A stretch of DNA of 9,547 nucleotides from JAUVXJ01 sp034430275 (lineage in GTDB: Bacteria > Chloroflexota > Anaerolineae > UBA7937 > B3-Chlor): positions 1-9,547 of the forward strand of contig DAOUEW010000304.1 in NCBI GenBank assembly GCA_034430275.1. The letters are read 5' to 3'. Shown in pieces: positions 1 to 6,526 of the stretch. Under the pieces are notes generated by a model that worked only from the letters and a program-made list of their open reading frames with translations, was not told where the DNA came from and ran no database searches. A program made the position numbers and the translations under genes. Position 1 is the stretch's first letter. Every line of letters starts with the position of its first letter.

Positions 1-42
1 GCAACGGGACTCCACAGAGGTGCAAAACCCCCGGCCTCGTCT

Positions 43-77
43 CTGACGGCAGCTCTATAGAGCTGGCGGACTGTCAG
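43..77. other. Inverted repeat around a perfect 16-bp palindrome
   Basis: Positions 50-65 read CAGCTCTATAGAGCTG, a perfect palindrome. It is flanked at a distance by CTGAC (43-47) and GTCAG (73-77), so an RNA could fold into an interrupted stem. It lies just downstream of the minus-strand genes ending at 81 and 201. On the minus strand it is followed by a G-run and then only four T's, so it is a poor match to an intrinsic terminator. A weak terminator or a protein-binding site are both possible. The remaining bases 1-42 show nothing I can name. Confidence 0.3.
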
Positions 78-80
78 CGC

Positions 81-200
81 CTATTCCACCGGCCTGTCAT
101 CCCAGCCACCGAGGTGCATTGCGTAGCGTGTGTCTTCGAAGGTATCGGCGACGCGGCCAGACTTGAAGCACAGCCACTTCCCATCGGGCGACCAGGCAGA
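81..200 (-). pseudogene. C-terminal remnant of a PD40/TolB-type repeat lipoprotein
   Basis: Reading the minus strand from base 200 gives 39 codons that begin SAWSPDGKWLCFKSG and end DDRPVE followed by TAG. The C-terminus of the gene at 1800-2714 reads PTWSPDGAQIYFKSD and ends DVTPVE followed by TAG. The two tails therefore match in motif order (WSPDG, FKS, terminal PVE), length and stop codon, and are visibly related in DNA. The characteristic MNADGS step is decayed here to MHLGG. The piece has no start codon of its own and follows directly, in the same frame, the TAG (201-203) of the propeller gene. It is most simply the stump of a tandem paralogue of the 1800-2714 gene whose body was lost or replaced. 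A C-terminal extension of the propeller gene cut off by a point mutation is the alternative. Confidence 0.75.
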
Positions 201-1520
201 CTACGGGCCGCCAATCAGCGCCAGTGGCAAGCAGATTCGATTCAGCCTGGTGAACCATCCGCTGATTTCGCCATAGTCACCGAAGAAGCCGTCGGACTCG
301 GCCGTGAGGCAGTCCCCAGTGGAAGCACAGGCCACCTGGGCGTATTTCTGGTCCCCGGTCGTGGTGTCTATGCCGAACGCGCTACCTGCCAACTGATCCG
401 TAGCCGGGAGCACATAAGCCCCGTAGGTGTCCCAGTGCCAGTCCACAGTCCCATAACCTTCCATGTAGGTCCAGACCACCAGGTAGGCGTAGTTCGGCCC
501 ATAGGCCACAGCAGGCCAAGCATCGTATACGCCATCGGATGCCGCCCCCAGGAGGAAGCCTCCAGCGGGACCGACCGGAGTCCCGTTGCCGAGCACACGA
601 CGGGCATAAGTGTCGTAGAGCCCGGTGCCTGATCTGGTATCCTCCCAGGCGATCAGGTATTCGTTGGGGCCGGCCGCCACGGCCGGAGTCAACTGGCCAT
701 CACTACGGACACATACGCCGAACTCGCTGTCTATCAGCTCGAGGGTGTGGGAGATCCTTCGTGCATGGATGTCGTAGCCGCCGCCTCCGCCGCTCTCCAG
801 TTGTTGGTACGCGACCAGGTACTGGTTGAGTGCTGCGTTGTAGGCCAAGTCTGGCCAGGTGGAGTAAGTGCCAGCGATGGGAGTAGGTCCCGGACCGATA
901 ACGCTCCCGTTGGAGCCGACCCGCCTGCCGGCGACCGTATACTGCGACGTGGACGTTCCGGTCTCGCTAGCGTAGACCACGAGATACTCGTGATCCTGGC
1001 TGTTGTAGGCCACATGGGCAGCCAGTTGAAAACCCGAGGATTGATCGATGGGCATGGCAGAGTATGGCACTGTCCCATCTCCTTTCACCAACCGCCCCCA
1101 GATATCAGCATCGTCGCTGGCCCAGTGGTAGTCGTAGACGACCAGGTACTGGTCGGACCAGGGGTCGTAGGCGACGTCCGGGCACTCATTGTAGCCGGCA
1201 GTGTCAATGGCGATGGCACTGCCAAGCAGCGACCCAGCGCTGGAGACTCGCTGACCATATATGCCATAGTTGCCGCTGCCCGTGTCTTGCATCCAGACAA
1301 CCAGGAACTCGTCGCGCACATTGTTATAGGCCACAGCAGGCACGGTCTCCGCCACGGAGTTGTTCGTGATACGGATCCACTCGGTGACAGGGGCTTGGCT
1401 CATCGATAGCTCGCGACCGCCAGCCCTTTCCCCGTGCACGGGCCCGTCTGAGAAGACGACCAAGAGGACCATCAACGACGCCATGCTGATGGTCAGACAC
1501 GCACGGCTTGCTTGCCTCAT
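201..1520 (-). CDS. Secreted seven-repeat protein, probable seven-bladed beta-propeller
   Basis: This is a 439-residue exported protein. I chose the ATG at 1520 because a purine-rich ribosome site (GGGAGGGGG) lies about 8 bases before it and a signal peptide follows: basic start, hydrophobic core at about residues 8-23, likely cleavage after PVHG. The reading frame stays open upstream to 1622 but without a ribosome site. The mature part holds seven repeats starting near residues 61, 114, 169, 223, 279, 336 and 394. Each has the pattern P-x-V-A-Y-[N/G/D]...[E/Q]-[F/Y]-L-V-[V/A]-[W/Y]..., usually followed by D-x-Y-x-x-x-x-R-[R/V]. Seven such units suggest a closed propeller. No catalytic motif is visible, so binding of a polysaccharide or protein is inferred only. 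The last residues, RICLPLALIGGP, resemble endings I recall on secreted Chloroflexota proteins, which supports the TAG at 201-203 as the genuine end. It is preceded by a PD40 lipoprotein gene on the same strand, 279 bp away, and followed in frame by a PD40 remnant. Confidence 0.85.
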   Translation of the reverse strand: MRQASRACLTISMASLMVLLVVFSDGPVHGERAGGRELSMSQAPVTEWIRITNNSVAETVPAVAYNNVRDEFLVVWMQDTGSGNYGIYGQRVSSAGSLLGSAIAIDTAGYNECPDVAYDPWSDQYLVVYDYHWASDDADIWGRLVKGDGTVPYSAMPIDQSSGFQLAAHVAYNSQDHEYLVVYASETGTSTSQYTVAGRRVGSNGSVIGPGPTPIAGTYSTWPDLAYNAALNQYLVAYQQLESGGGGGYDIHARRISHTLELIDSEFGVCVRSDGQLTPAVAAGPNEYLIAWEDTRSGTGLYDTYARRVLGNGTPVGPAGGFLLGAASDGVYDAWPAVAYGPNYAYLVVWTYMEGYGTVDWHWDTYGAYVLPATDQLAGSAFGIDTTTGDQKYAQVACASTGDCLTAESDGFFGDYGEISGWFTRLNRICLPLALIGGP

Positions 1521-1674
1521 CGACCTACCCCCTCCCTCGAGAACTCGGCAGACTACAACTCGGCGAGACTCTACAGTGGCCTTGAGGTCAATGGGCCTCG
1601 TCCTTGCGGCCGCGCCTGCCACGATAGACCAACCGCAGTGAGGACCCCGGGACGACTAGCGCGCCGTCTTTTTC

Positions 1675-1704
1675 ATTGTAGCAATGCTCACGGCAGACCG
1701 CCAG
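1675..1704 (-). promoter_or_regulatory. Candidate extended -10 promoter for the propeller gene
   Basis: The minus strand reads TGCTACAAT (1675-1683), an extended -10 element (TGn plus TACAAT). The region 17-18 bases upstream has only a poor -35 (CTGGCG or TGGCGG). Initiation near 1668 would give a leader of about 150 nt before the ATG at 1520. The same TGCTACAAT string occurs in another candidate promoter at 6527-6535. The rest of the 279-bp gap (1521-1799) shows no gene. Confidence 0.4.
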
Positions 1705-1799
1705 CTATGAGGGACGAAGCCGCCTTGTTATCTCGTCGCAGCACCGCTTCGATCCATGAGTTGTGACGCGAGAAACGAGATCCGCTATCTTGGTACGGT

Positions 1800-2714
1800 C
1801 TATTCCACTGGTGTCACGTCGGAGCCGTCTGCGTTCATCACGTAGGGTTGGTAGTCGAACCTCTCGCCGCCGCGGTCGGACTTGAAGTAGATCTGCGCGC
1901 CGTCGGGCGACCAGGTGGGGCTGATGTCATTCGCGGCTGGATTGTTGCTGAGGTTGGTCTGTCCCGAGCCGTCGGCGTTCATCACGTAGATCTCGAAGTC
2001 ACCGTCACGATCAGTCTCGAAGGCGATGAGCGTCCCGTCGGGCGACCAGGCTTGCGAGCTATCGATGGCTGGATTGTCGCTCAGGTTGGTCTTCTCTGAG
2101 CCGTCGGCGTTCATGACGTAGACCTCCCAGTCGCCGTAGGGAAGGAGCGACGCGTACAGGATCTGTGTGCCGTCAACGGACCACGTGGGGCGGGTGTCTC
2201 CCGCCTGGCTTTCGGTGAGCCTGGTCAAGCCTGATCCATCGACGTTCATGACGAAGACGCGAGTCGGCCCCTCCCGATTGGAGGCGAAGACGATCCGCGT
2301 GCCGTCAGGAGAAAGGTCGGGGTAAGCGTCCGCGCTCGGATGGTTGGTGAGATTGGTCGCCGGACCGTTGCCGTACTGCACGAACACGTCCATGTTTGCC
2401 CCGTTGGCCCAGTCTGCGAACACGGTGGGCTCGAGAGGCGCTGGGGTGACGGTGGGAGTTGGCGCCGGTGTGTCGGTGGGTGCGGCGGCGGTGACGGTGG
2501 CCGTGGCCGTCGGTGGAGGCACCGTCTCAGTAGGTACAGGCGGGGCGGTCGCAGTGGGGGGCGGCGGAGGAGCTGCGGTGGGCGTTGGTGGCGGTGGCAC
2601 CGTCGGTGTCTCGGGCGCCGCTGTTGGCCCCCCCGTCTGCAGTAGACTACACCCGCTAAGAACCACCAGCAGGAACACAGGCAACAGCAGGGTTTTTCCC
2701 ATCCTCGTCTTCAT
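1800..2714 (-). CDS. PD40 (TolB-type) repeat lipoprotein
   Basis: This is a 304-residue lipoprotein predicted to sit on the outer face of the cytoplasmic membrane. The ATG at 2714 has a strong ribosome site (AAGGAGGG) 5 bases away and starts MKTRMGK, a lipoprotein signal with lipobox LSGC (Cys22). A Pro/Thr/Ala-rich linker spans residues 28-98 and acts as a spacer from the membrane; its DNA is low-complexity. The C-terminal half holds four PD40 units with W/L-S-P/V-D-G-T and FVMN/YVMN-x-DGS motifs: PDLSPDGTR at 132, PTWSVDGTQ at 176, QAWSPDGTL at 221 and PTWSPDGAQ at 266. Four units are fewer than a full TolB propeller, so it may be incomplete, may dimerise, or may pair with other blades. PD40 proteins commonly serve as periplasmic or surface binding scaffolds; the ligand is unknown. 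It lies 180 bp after the LysM/FN3 lipoprotein gene on the same strand. A stump of a close paralogue lies at 81-200. Confidence 0.9.
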   Translation of the reverse strand: MKTRMGKTLLLPVFLLVVLSGCSLLQTGGPTAAPETPTVPPPPTPTAAPPPPPTATAPPVPTETVPPPTATATVTAAAPTDTPAPTPTVTPAPLEPTVFADWANGANMDVFVQYGNGPATNLTNHPSADAYPDLSPDGTRIVFASNREGPTRVFVMNVDGSGLTRLTESQAGDTRPTWSVDGTQILYASLLPYGDWEVYVMNADGSEKTNLSDNPAIDSSQAWSPDGTLIAFETDRDGDFEIYVMNADGSGQTNLSNNPAANDISPTWSPDGAQIYFKSDRGGERFDYQPYVMNADGSDVTPVE

Positions 2715-2723
2715 ATGGTCCCT

Positions 2724-2737
2724 CCTTCGTTCGAAGG
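2724..2737 (-). promoter_or_regulatory. Short hairpin overlapping the ribosome binding site of the PD40 lipoprotein gene
   Basis: On the minus strand the leader reads CCTTCGAACGAAGG directly before AGGG-ACCAT-ATG. CCTTC and GAAGG can pair around a GAAC loop, and GAAGG is part of the AAGGAGGG ribosome site. The hairpin could therefore dampen translation. It is short, and its function is inferred from position alone. The gap upstream (2738-2894) shows no gene and no convincing -35/-10 pair. Confidence 0.3.
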
Positions 2738-2894
2738 TACTGGCCAGCGTGAGTAGGCGCAACGGCTGCGACCGGGCTTCTCACCAGCTATGAGTCGAAG
2801 GGATTGGCTTTGTCTCCCCCTCCACAATCGTATTCGCGGTACCCGGCGCTTCGGGCGGACGATCCACCAATGGGCAAAGGAGTCGTGGACCTGC

Positions 2895-5135
2895 CTAAGG
2901 GCTGGGCGCACTAACCGCCCGCACGTTGACGTACAGACACGACTTGACGCCGGCGGGGCCGAAGTTGTAGCACAAACGGTGCTCTCCCTGGTAGGTTCTC
3001 CATTGGTCTAGCGGCATGGTGATGGTCTTCGAGGTCTGCTGGAACTTCGTCAGTTCGCCCCAGTGGTTGATGTAGAACCACCTGGAGCCGAAATGGAGAG
3101 ACGTGTTGTAGTGAGGAATCTCTACCAGCAGTGAGTTCTTCGGGGGGTCAGGCCACCAGGCGAAGTTGATCTTCCAGGTCTCGCACGAGAGCTTCATGGG
3201 GAACTGCTTGTTGAACCGCGACTCCGACTGGTTGTTGGCATAGACGATGAACCAGCATTCGACCGTCTCGCAACTGGGGCAAGCCGGGAAGTAGGCGTTG
3301 ATGTCCACGCAGTCGACCTCAATCCTGTCGAATTCCACTTCCACATAGGCGGGGCACGGATCGGTCTTGTACTCATAGACCGCGCTCAAGGGAGATCTCG
3401 TCTCACCAGCCACGGCCGCCACCTGCCAGCGCAGGGTCTCGCCGCACGTGAGGGGCTGGAGAAGCCCCACGCCAACCTTGTCGGCACCTGGCACTGAAAG
3501 GTAGGGAGCGCCGTTCAGGTAGACGGCGAAGCCTGTGATGGTCTTCTGATCACCGGACCAGGACCAGAGGAGGAATTCCGTCATCAAGCCGATCCCGTAC
3601 TCGCTCACATCAATACTCAGGTTGTACGGCGCAGGCAGGGTCGGGTCTTCGTATCCATAGGTGACTTCCTTGCCCGTGCCGCCCGCCTCGCTAGCGTATG
3701 TCACGGTATAGCCGATCTCGTAGCCCCCTCCTGCCAGGGGCCGCCTTGTGCCGGTCCACTGGCTCGACGTTGTGGTATCGCTGAAGGAGCCCAGCTTGTC
3801 GAGGTCGTTTCCGGACCAAGCCCAGCACTCTCCGGTGATCTCCAGGGTGCCGTCCGCCGGGACGGGGACCACAAACTTCTTGCTTCCTGCTGCCCAGGAA
3901 GCGATGTCCCCCCGGCCTTCCTGCACCTGGATGAAAGCGGAGTCATCTCGAGGAAGACGTTCCTCGGGCGTATTCTCAAGCGATATGTAGCAGTACACCT
4001 TGTCGTAAGCTCCACGTACGTTCATCTCCAACGCCTCCACCTCCAGGCGAATGGGCGAACCTATTGAGCATTGGGGGTCGACTTGCAGCCAGACGATGTT
4101 GCTGGGCTGTTTGCCGACCAGGTTGACCGCCTCCACCCAGAAGCTCAGGCTACCTGTCCGCGGCGATGGGAACTCGACCCACGCGGCCCCACCCTTGGCC
4201 GGGGTGAGTTGAGCGACGAGATCTGGTGCGCCAGTGAGAGGCGCCATCCAGACCTCGTATCGCAACTCGTCCGTGGCGTTGTCGTTCCAGCGCAGGCGCA
4301 CCAAACAGTTCTCCACGCTCCCCTGCAAGTCGGTGGGCGCCGCTGGCGGTATGAAGACCGGTATGGCCAGCTTTGGCAATAGAGATCGAACGATGGTCGG
4401 CAGCGGAACGGTGCCTGTCACGTTCGCCCCCGGCTGGATCGGCAACAGCGGTGGGACGCCCGGCGGGATAGGAACGATGCCGACGGATGTTGGTGGGCTT
4501 GGGGTGGCGACTATCGTAGGGCCCACGGAGGGCGTTTGGCCTGGTGGCGAGGACGGGATGATCACTTCGGTGCCTTCAGCAGGCTGCTCGTCGCCCAGAC
4601 CAGGGTTCAGTTCACGCAAGGCGATTAGCTCGACTTCATACTCCGCAGCGATGTCCTCGAGGGTCTGGCCCGGGTCTGCGACGACCGCTGCGAGGCTCTC
4701 ACTCGAAGCGGCCTCGCCCGTGACGCCGATCGGCACGCTCTGGCCGATCATGCCCTGGGAGTTGACCGCTCGCACGAAGAACTGCTGCGGTCCCTCGGAG
4801 ACGACCAGACTGAAGTGGGCATAGAGGGGAGACGTTCCCTCCGCTGGCTCGGACTCTTGCTTGTCCACCAACTCGCCATTCAGCCACAGCTCGGCGCGCG
4901 TGATGGGCGTCTGCCCCCAGGCCTCGGCCGACACCAGGAGCTGGCTTCCTGCCGGCGCCGACCCGCCGGACTGAGGCTGGCTTACGTACACTGCGGGCGC
5001 GGCGAACTCCAGGCGGGCCTGGTCCACCCCGCGCTGATAGAGGAAGGCTATGCCACAAGCAGCGAGCAACAAGAAGACGAACAGCAAGGATAGAGCAACT
5101 AGTACCCGTTTCGCGGAACGCCGGCTACTCTTCAT
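2895..5135 (-). CDS. LysM and fibronectin-III-containing envelope lipoprotein
   Basis: This is a 746-residue envelope protein. The ATG at 5135 has AAGGAGAG about 9 bases upstream. Residues 1-35 are a basic, hydrophobic leader with a lipobox-like LAAC (Cys27). The hydrophobic run continues past the cysteine (GIAFLY), so an uncleaved membrane anchor is an alternative. Residues 45-138 look like a bacterial Ig-type domain (ITRAELWLNGELV, then FFVRAVNSQG). Residues 149-194 are a LysM module (DPGQTLEDIAAEYEV...LNPGL...VIIP), which in known families binds N-acetylglucosamine-containing glycans such as peptidoglycan. A Pro-rich linker (195-262) leads to a fibronectin-III-like domain (264-354). Residues 360-482 and 595-740 appear to be two copies of one unrecognised beta-sandwich-like domain, separated by an FN3-like stretch with WSWSG and LRWQVAAVAG motifs. 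A role as cell-wall-attached scaffold or adhesin is inferred. It follows a small secreted ORF by 42 bp, probably on one transcript. Confidence 0.85.
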   Translation of the reverse strand: MKSSRRSAKRVLVALSLLFVFLLLAACGIAFLYQRGVDQARLEFAAPAVYVSQPQSGGSAPAGSQLLVSAEAWGQTPITRAELWLNGELVDKQESEPAEGTSPLYAHFSLVVSEGPQQFFVRAVNSQGMIGQSVPIGVTGEAASSESLAAVVADPGQTLEDIAAEYEVELIALRELNPGLGDEQPAEGTEVIIPSSPPGQTPSVGPTIVATPSPPTSVGIVPIPPGVPPLLPIQPGANVTGTVPLPTIVRSLLPKLAIPVFIPPAAPTDLQGSVENCLVRLRWNDNATDELRYEVWMAPLTGAPDLVAQLTPAKGGAAWVEFPSPRTGSLSFWVEAVNLVGKQPSNIVWLQVDPQCSIGSPIRLEVEALEMNVRGAYDKVYCYISLENTPEERLPRDDSAFIQVQEGRGDIASWAAGSKKFVVPVPADGTLEITGECWAWSGNDLDKLGSFSDTTTSSQWTGTRRPLAGGGYEIGYTVTYASEAGGTGKEVTYGYEDPTLPAPYNLSIDVSEYGIGLMTEFLLWSWSGDQKTITGFAVYLNGAPYLSVPGADKVGVGLLQPLTCGETLRWQVAAVAGETRSPLSAVYEYKTDPCPAYVEVEFDRIEVDCVDINAYFPACPSCETVECWFIVYANNQSESRFNKQFPMKLSCETWKINFAWWPDPPKNSLLVEIPHYNTSLHFGSRWFYINHWGELTKFQQTSKTITMPLDQWRTYQGEHRLCYNFGPAGVKSCLYVNVRAVSAPSP

Positions 5136-5177
5136 GGTACGCCTCTCTCCTTGAAGACAGGTCGGGACCCGATACGC

Positions 5178-5348
5178 TTAGCCGTCCGGCACACGGACTT
5201 GTGGCGAGGGTTCCCAGCCGGGTGGTGTTGGGTCGTCAAGCGTCCGTGTGAAAGAGACTCCGTGGCTCGGAAGAGGGGGTACGGGACTGGTAAACGTGAT
5301 CAGGCTGGCAGCCACAAGTACTGCGGGGACGACAAGAAGGCCGTTCAT
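5178..5348 (-). CDS. Small predicted secreted peptide (56 residues)
   Basis: The ATG at 5348 is preceded by a purine-rich ribosome site (GAAAGGAAAGG) and opens a 56-residue frame ending in TAA. Residues 1-20 (MNGLLVVPAVLVAASLITFT) form a hydrophobic signal-like segment, though with no positive charge near the start. A Pro-rich tail follows (PVPPLPSHG, then TPPGWEPSPQ), ending VRVPDG. It lies between a consensus-like promoter (5395-5423) and the LysM/FN3 lipoprotein gene, 42 bp before that start codon. This suggests one transcript and perhaps a leader-type coupling. No family is recognised and no cysteine is present. It could be a small envelope peptide, or a fortuitous frame in a long leader. 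The well-placed ribosome site and plausible export signal favour a gene. Confidence 0.5.
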   Translation of the reverse strand: MNGLLVVPAVLVAASLITFTSPVPPLPSHGVSFTRTLDDPTPPGWEPSPQVRVPDG

Positions 5349-5394
5349 CTGCCCTTTCCTTTCAGCGGTCGTCGTGGCTGCCCGATGATACTAT

Positions 5395-5423
5395 GTTGTA
5401 CAGTCTCTTGCAGTGCGTGTCAA
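5395..5423 (-). promoter_or_regulatory. Sigma-70-type promoter for the small peptide/LysM lipoprotein unit
   Basis: The minus strand has a perfect -35 TTGACA (5418-5423), a 17-base spacer, and TACAAC (5395-5400, four of six consensus bases). Initiation near 5388 gives a leader of about 40 nt to the ATG at 5348 and about 250 nt to the lipoprotein start at 5135. It lies in the gap after the monooxygenase-like gene, so the lipoprotein unit is probably transcribed independently of that gene. Confidence 0.6.
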
Positions 5424-5503
5424 GTCACCGCAGTCGGTCGCGTCCTCACAACGAGGGTTCCATTGCTGGCACCCAGGTGGAGGCGACGGATTGGCGGTCT
5501 ATG

Positions 5504-5821
5504 CTACTCCAGGATCTCCTGGCCAACGACGACCTCGTAATGGGTTACCGTAGGCTCCAGTTCGATGAGGTACTTCTCATCTTCTGGATAGTAGCGCGCC
5601 AGTTCGATATCGGGACCGGCGAATCTGGCGATGGCATCGTAGGATTCCCAGAAGGAGATCAGCAAGAAGTGGGCCTGACCTTGCTCCACGCGACGGAAGA
5701 TCATCACCCCCAGGTTGCCTGCTGTCGATCCCAGGCCGGGCACCCCTGTTCTCTTCACGTAGTCCAGGTACTCCTCAGCCTGGTTTTCCGGCACCATCCC
5801 ATGCCAAGCTCTAGCGATCAC
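5504..5821 (-). CDS. Antibiotic-biosynthesis-monooxygenase-like (ABM) domain protein
   Basis: This is a 105-residue cytoplasmic protein. I chose the GTG at 5821 because GAAGGAGGA lies 6 bases upstream. The frame is open to a GTG at 5842, but that would place the ribosome site inside the coding region. It has the layout of a single dimeric alpha/beta-barrel ABM domain: opening strand IARAWHGMVP, helix AEEYLDYVKRTGVPG, strand LGVMIFRRVE, strand AHFLLISFWES, helix DAIARFAG, then YYPEDEKYLIELEPTVTHYEVV. The stretch from FAG to HYEV strongly resembles many short stand-alone members annotated only as ABM-domain proteins. Members of the fold include heme-degrading and quinol monooxygenases, but most are of unknown reaction, and no heme- or substrate-specific residue can be assigned here. 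It appears monocistronic; the next gene on this strand starts about 155 bp downstream behind its own promoter. Confidence 0.8.
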   Translation of the reverse strand: MIARAWHGMVPENQAEEYLDYVKRTGVPGLGSTAGNLGVMIFRRVEQGQAHFLLISFWESYDAIARFAGPDIELARYYPEDEKYLIELEPTVTHYEVVVGQEILE

Positions 5822-6009
5822 AGGTCTTCCTCCTTCGAGCACGGTCTCGGAATGCTTGTGGAATCAGTCCGCGGATTGGCGGTTCGGTCGCGTGGGTGCC
5901 GGTGGGCTATCCTGGCACGACTCCACCAGGTGGTGCGCGGTGGCGGTATCGGCGGAACCGACCAAGCAGGCGACGGCCCCTGCGCGGCAACACCACCACA
6001 GACGCCACT

Positions 6010-6039
6010 ATTGTACACGCGTTCCGCCCTATGGGTCCA
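6010..6039 (-). promoter_or_regulatory. Candidate promoter for the ABM-domain gene
   Basis: The minus strand has TGGACC (6034-6039, four of six -35 bases), an 18-base spacer and TACAAT (6010-6015). Transcription would start near 6003 and run about 180 nt to the GTG at 5821. It overlaps the end of the coding-like remnant at 6029. The bases between 5822 and 6009 contain no other gene I can support. Confidence 0.4.
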
Positions 6040-6241
6040 GACAGAGGCGCAGCTCTTGCCGTTCCGTGATTGCGTCGGGCACATCCCTGCCTTCTTGGTC
6101 CATCAGTACCAGGAAGGCCCTGCGGTGCAACAGGGTGACCTCGACCTTCGCCTCTACGTCGTGGGCGGGCTGAGGACTACTGCCCACACGCGCAAAGGCC
6201 ATCGTGCCTCGCACGGTGGCCTTCCTGCGATTCGAGAACCA
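6029..6241 (-). pseudogene. Unrecognised coding-like segment, probably a gene remnant
   Basis: From 6241 to the TAG at 6029-6031 the minus strand encodes about 70 residues beginning WFSNRRKATVRGTMAFARV. The segment continues with EAKVEVTLLHRRAFLVLMD and ends ERQELRLCLDP. Codon third positions are mostly G or C, and the hydrophobic/charged alternation looks like real protein. The only start codon with any claim is a GTG at 6214, which lacks a ribosome site. Upstream the frame meets TGA at 6242-6244, then 17 more codons, then TGA at 6296-6298. I recognise no family. A decayed gene C-terminus is the best reading; a fortuitous frame cannot be excluded. Confidence 0.3.
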
Positions 6242-6323
6242 TCAACAACCAAGAACCCGACTGGCGTTCGTGGAGGTGCGCTTCTGGACCTTCAGTCAGG
6301 CACTGTTCCTTCCGCTCGCTGAG

Positions 6324-6410
6324 CTAGGGCTTTCGAAACCGTAGACTGCCGTATTCGCCAAGCCCGATCAGCCCGCTGCCCAGCAGGAGCACTGCTACTA
6401 CCACTGCCAT
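6324..6410 (-). CDS. Tiny single-span membrane peptide or membrane-anchor remnant (28 residues)
   Basis: The ATG at 6410 opens 28 codons to TAG. The peptide has a hydrophobic segment (MAVVVAVLLLGSGLIGLGEY) followed by a basic end (SLRFRKP). The frame extends upstream without a stop to about 6458 and adds a basic stretch (RKERETRRLSRPW). The segment could thus be the anchor of a decayed protein, or a small membrane protein starting at the ATG. A GGAG-rich tract (AGAAAGGAGAG) lies about 25-35 bases upstream, too far to be an ideal ribosome site. A good minus-strand promoter (6527-6556) lies about 110 nt upstream and supports transcription. No family is recognised. Confidence 0.3.
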   Translation of the reverse strand: MAVVVAVLLLGSGLIGLGEYGSLRFRKP

Positions 6411-6526
6411 CCACGGTCTGCTAAGTCTTCTCGTCTCTCTCTCCTTTCTGAGCGTTACTCAACGACCTGGGGAGGCGGATAGGGAGCGATCCGCTGAGTA
6501 CCGCTGACTAGGACCATTCTACAGGC

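Noticed and set aside
1521..1622. An N-terminal extension of the propeller protein to a start at 1622
   Set aside because: It would put a non-hydrophobic 34-residue stretch before a good signal peptide. The clear ribosome site is before the ATG at 1520.
2340..2793. Gly/Val-rich plus-strand frames opposite the PD40 lipoprotein linker
   Set aside because: They are the reverse complement of the Pro/Thr-rich linker of the 1800-2714 gene. The Gly/Val/Arg repetition is a by-product of that low-complexity DNA.
5393..6322. A 309-codon plus-strand open frame across the monooxygenase-like gene
   Set aside because: It is the antisense of the well-supported ABM gene, has no ribosome site at its start, and its protein has no recognisable domain and unusual composition (rich in Arg, His, Gln, Ser).
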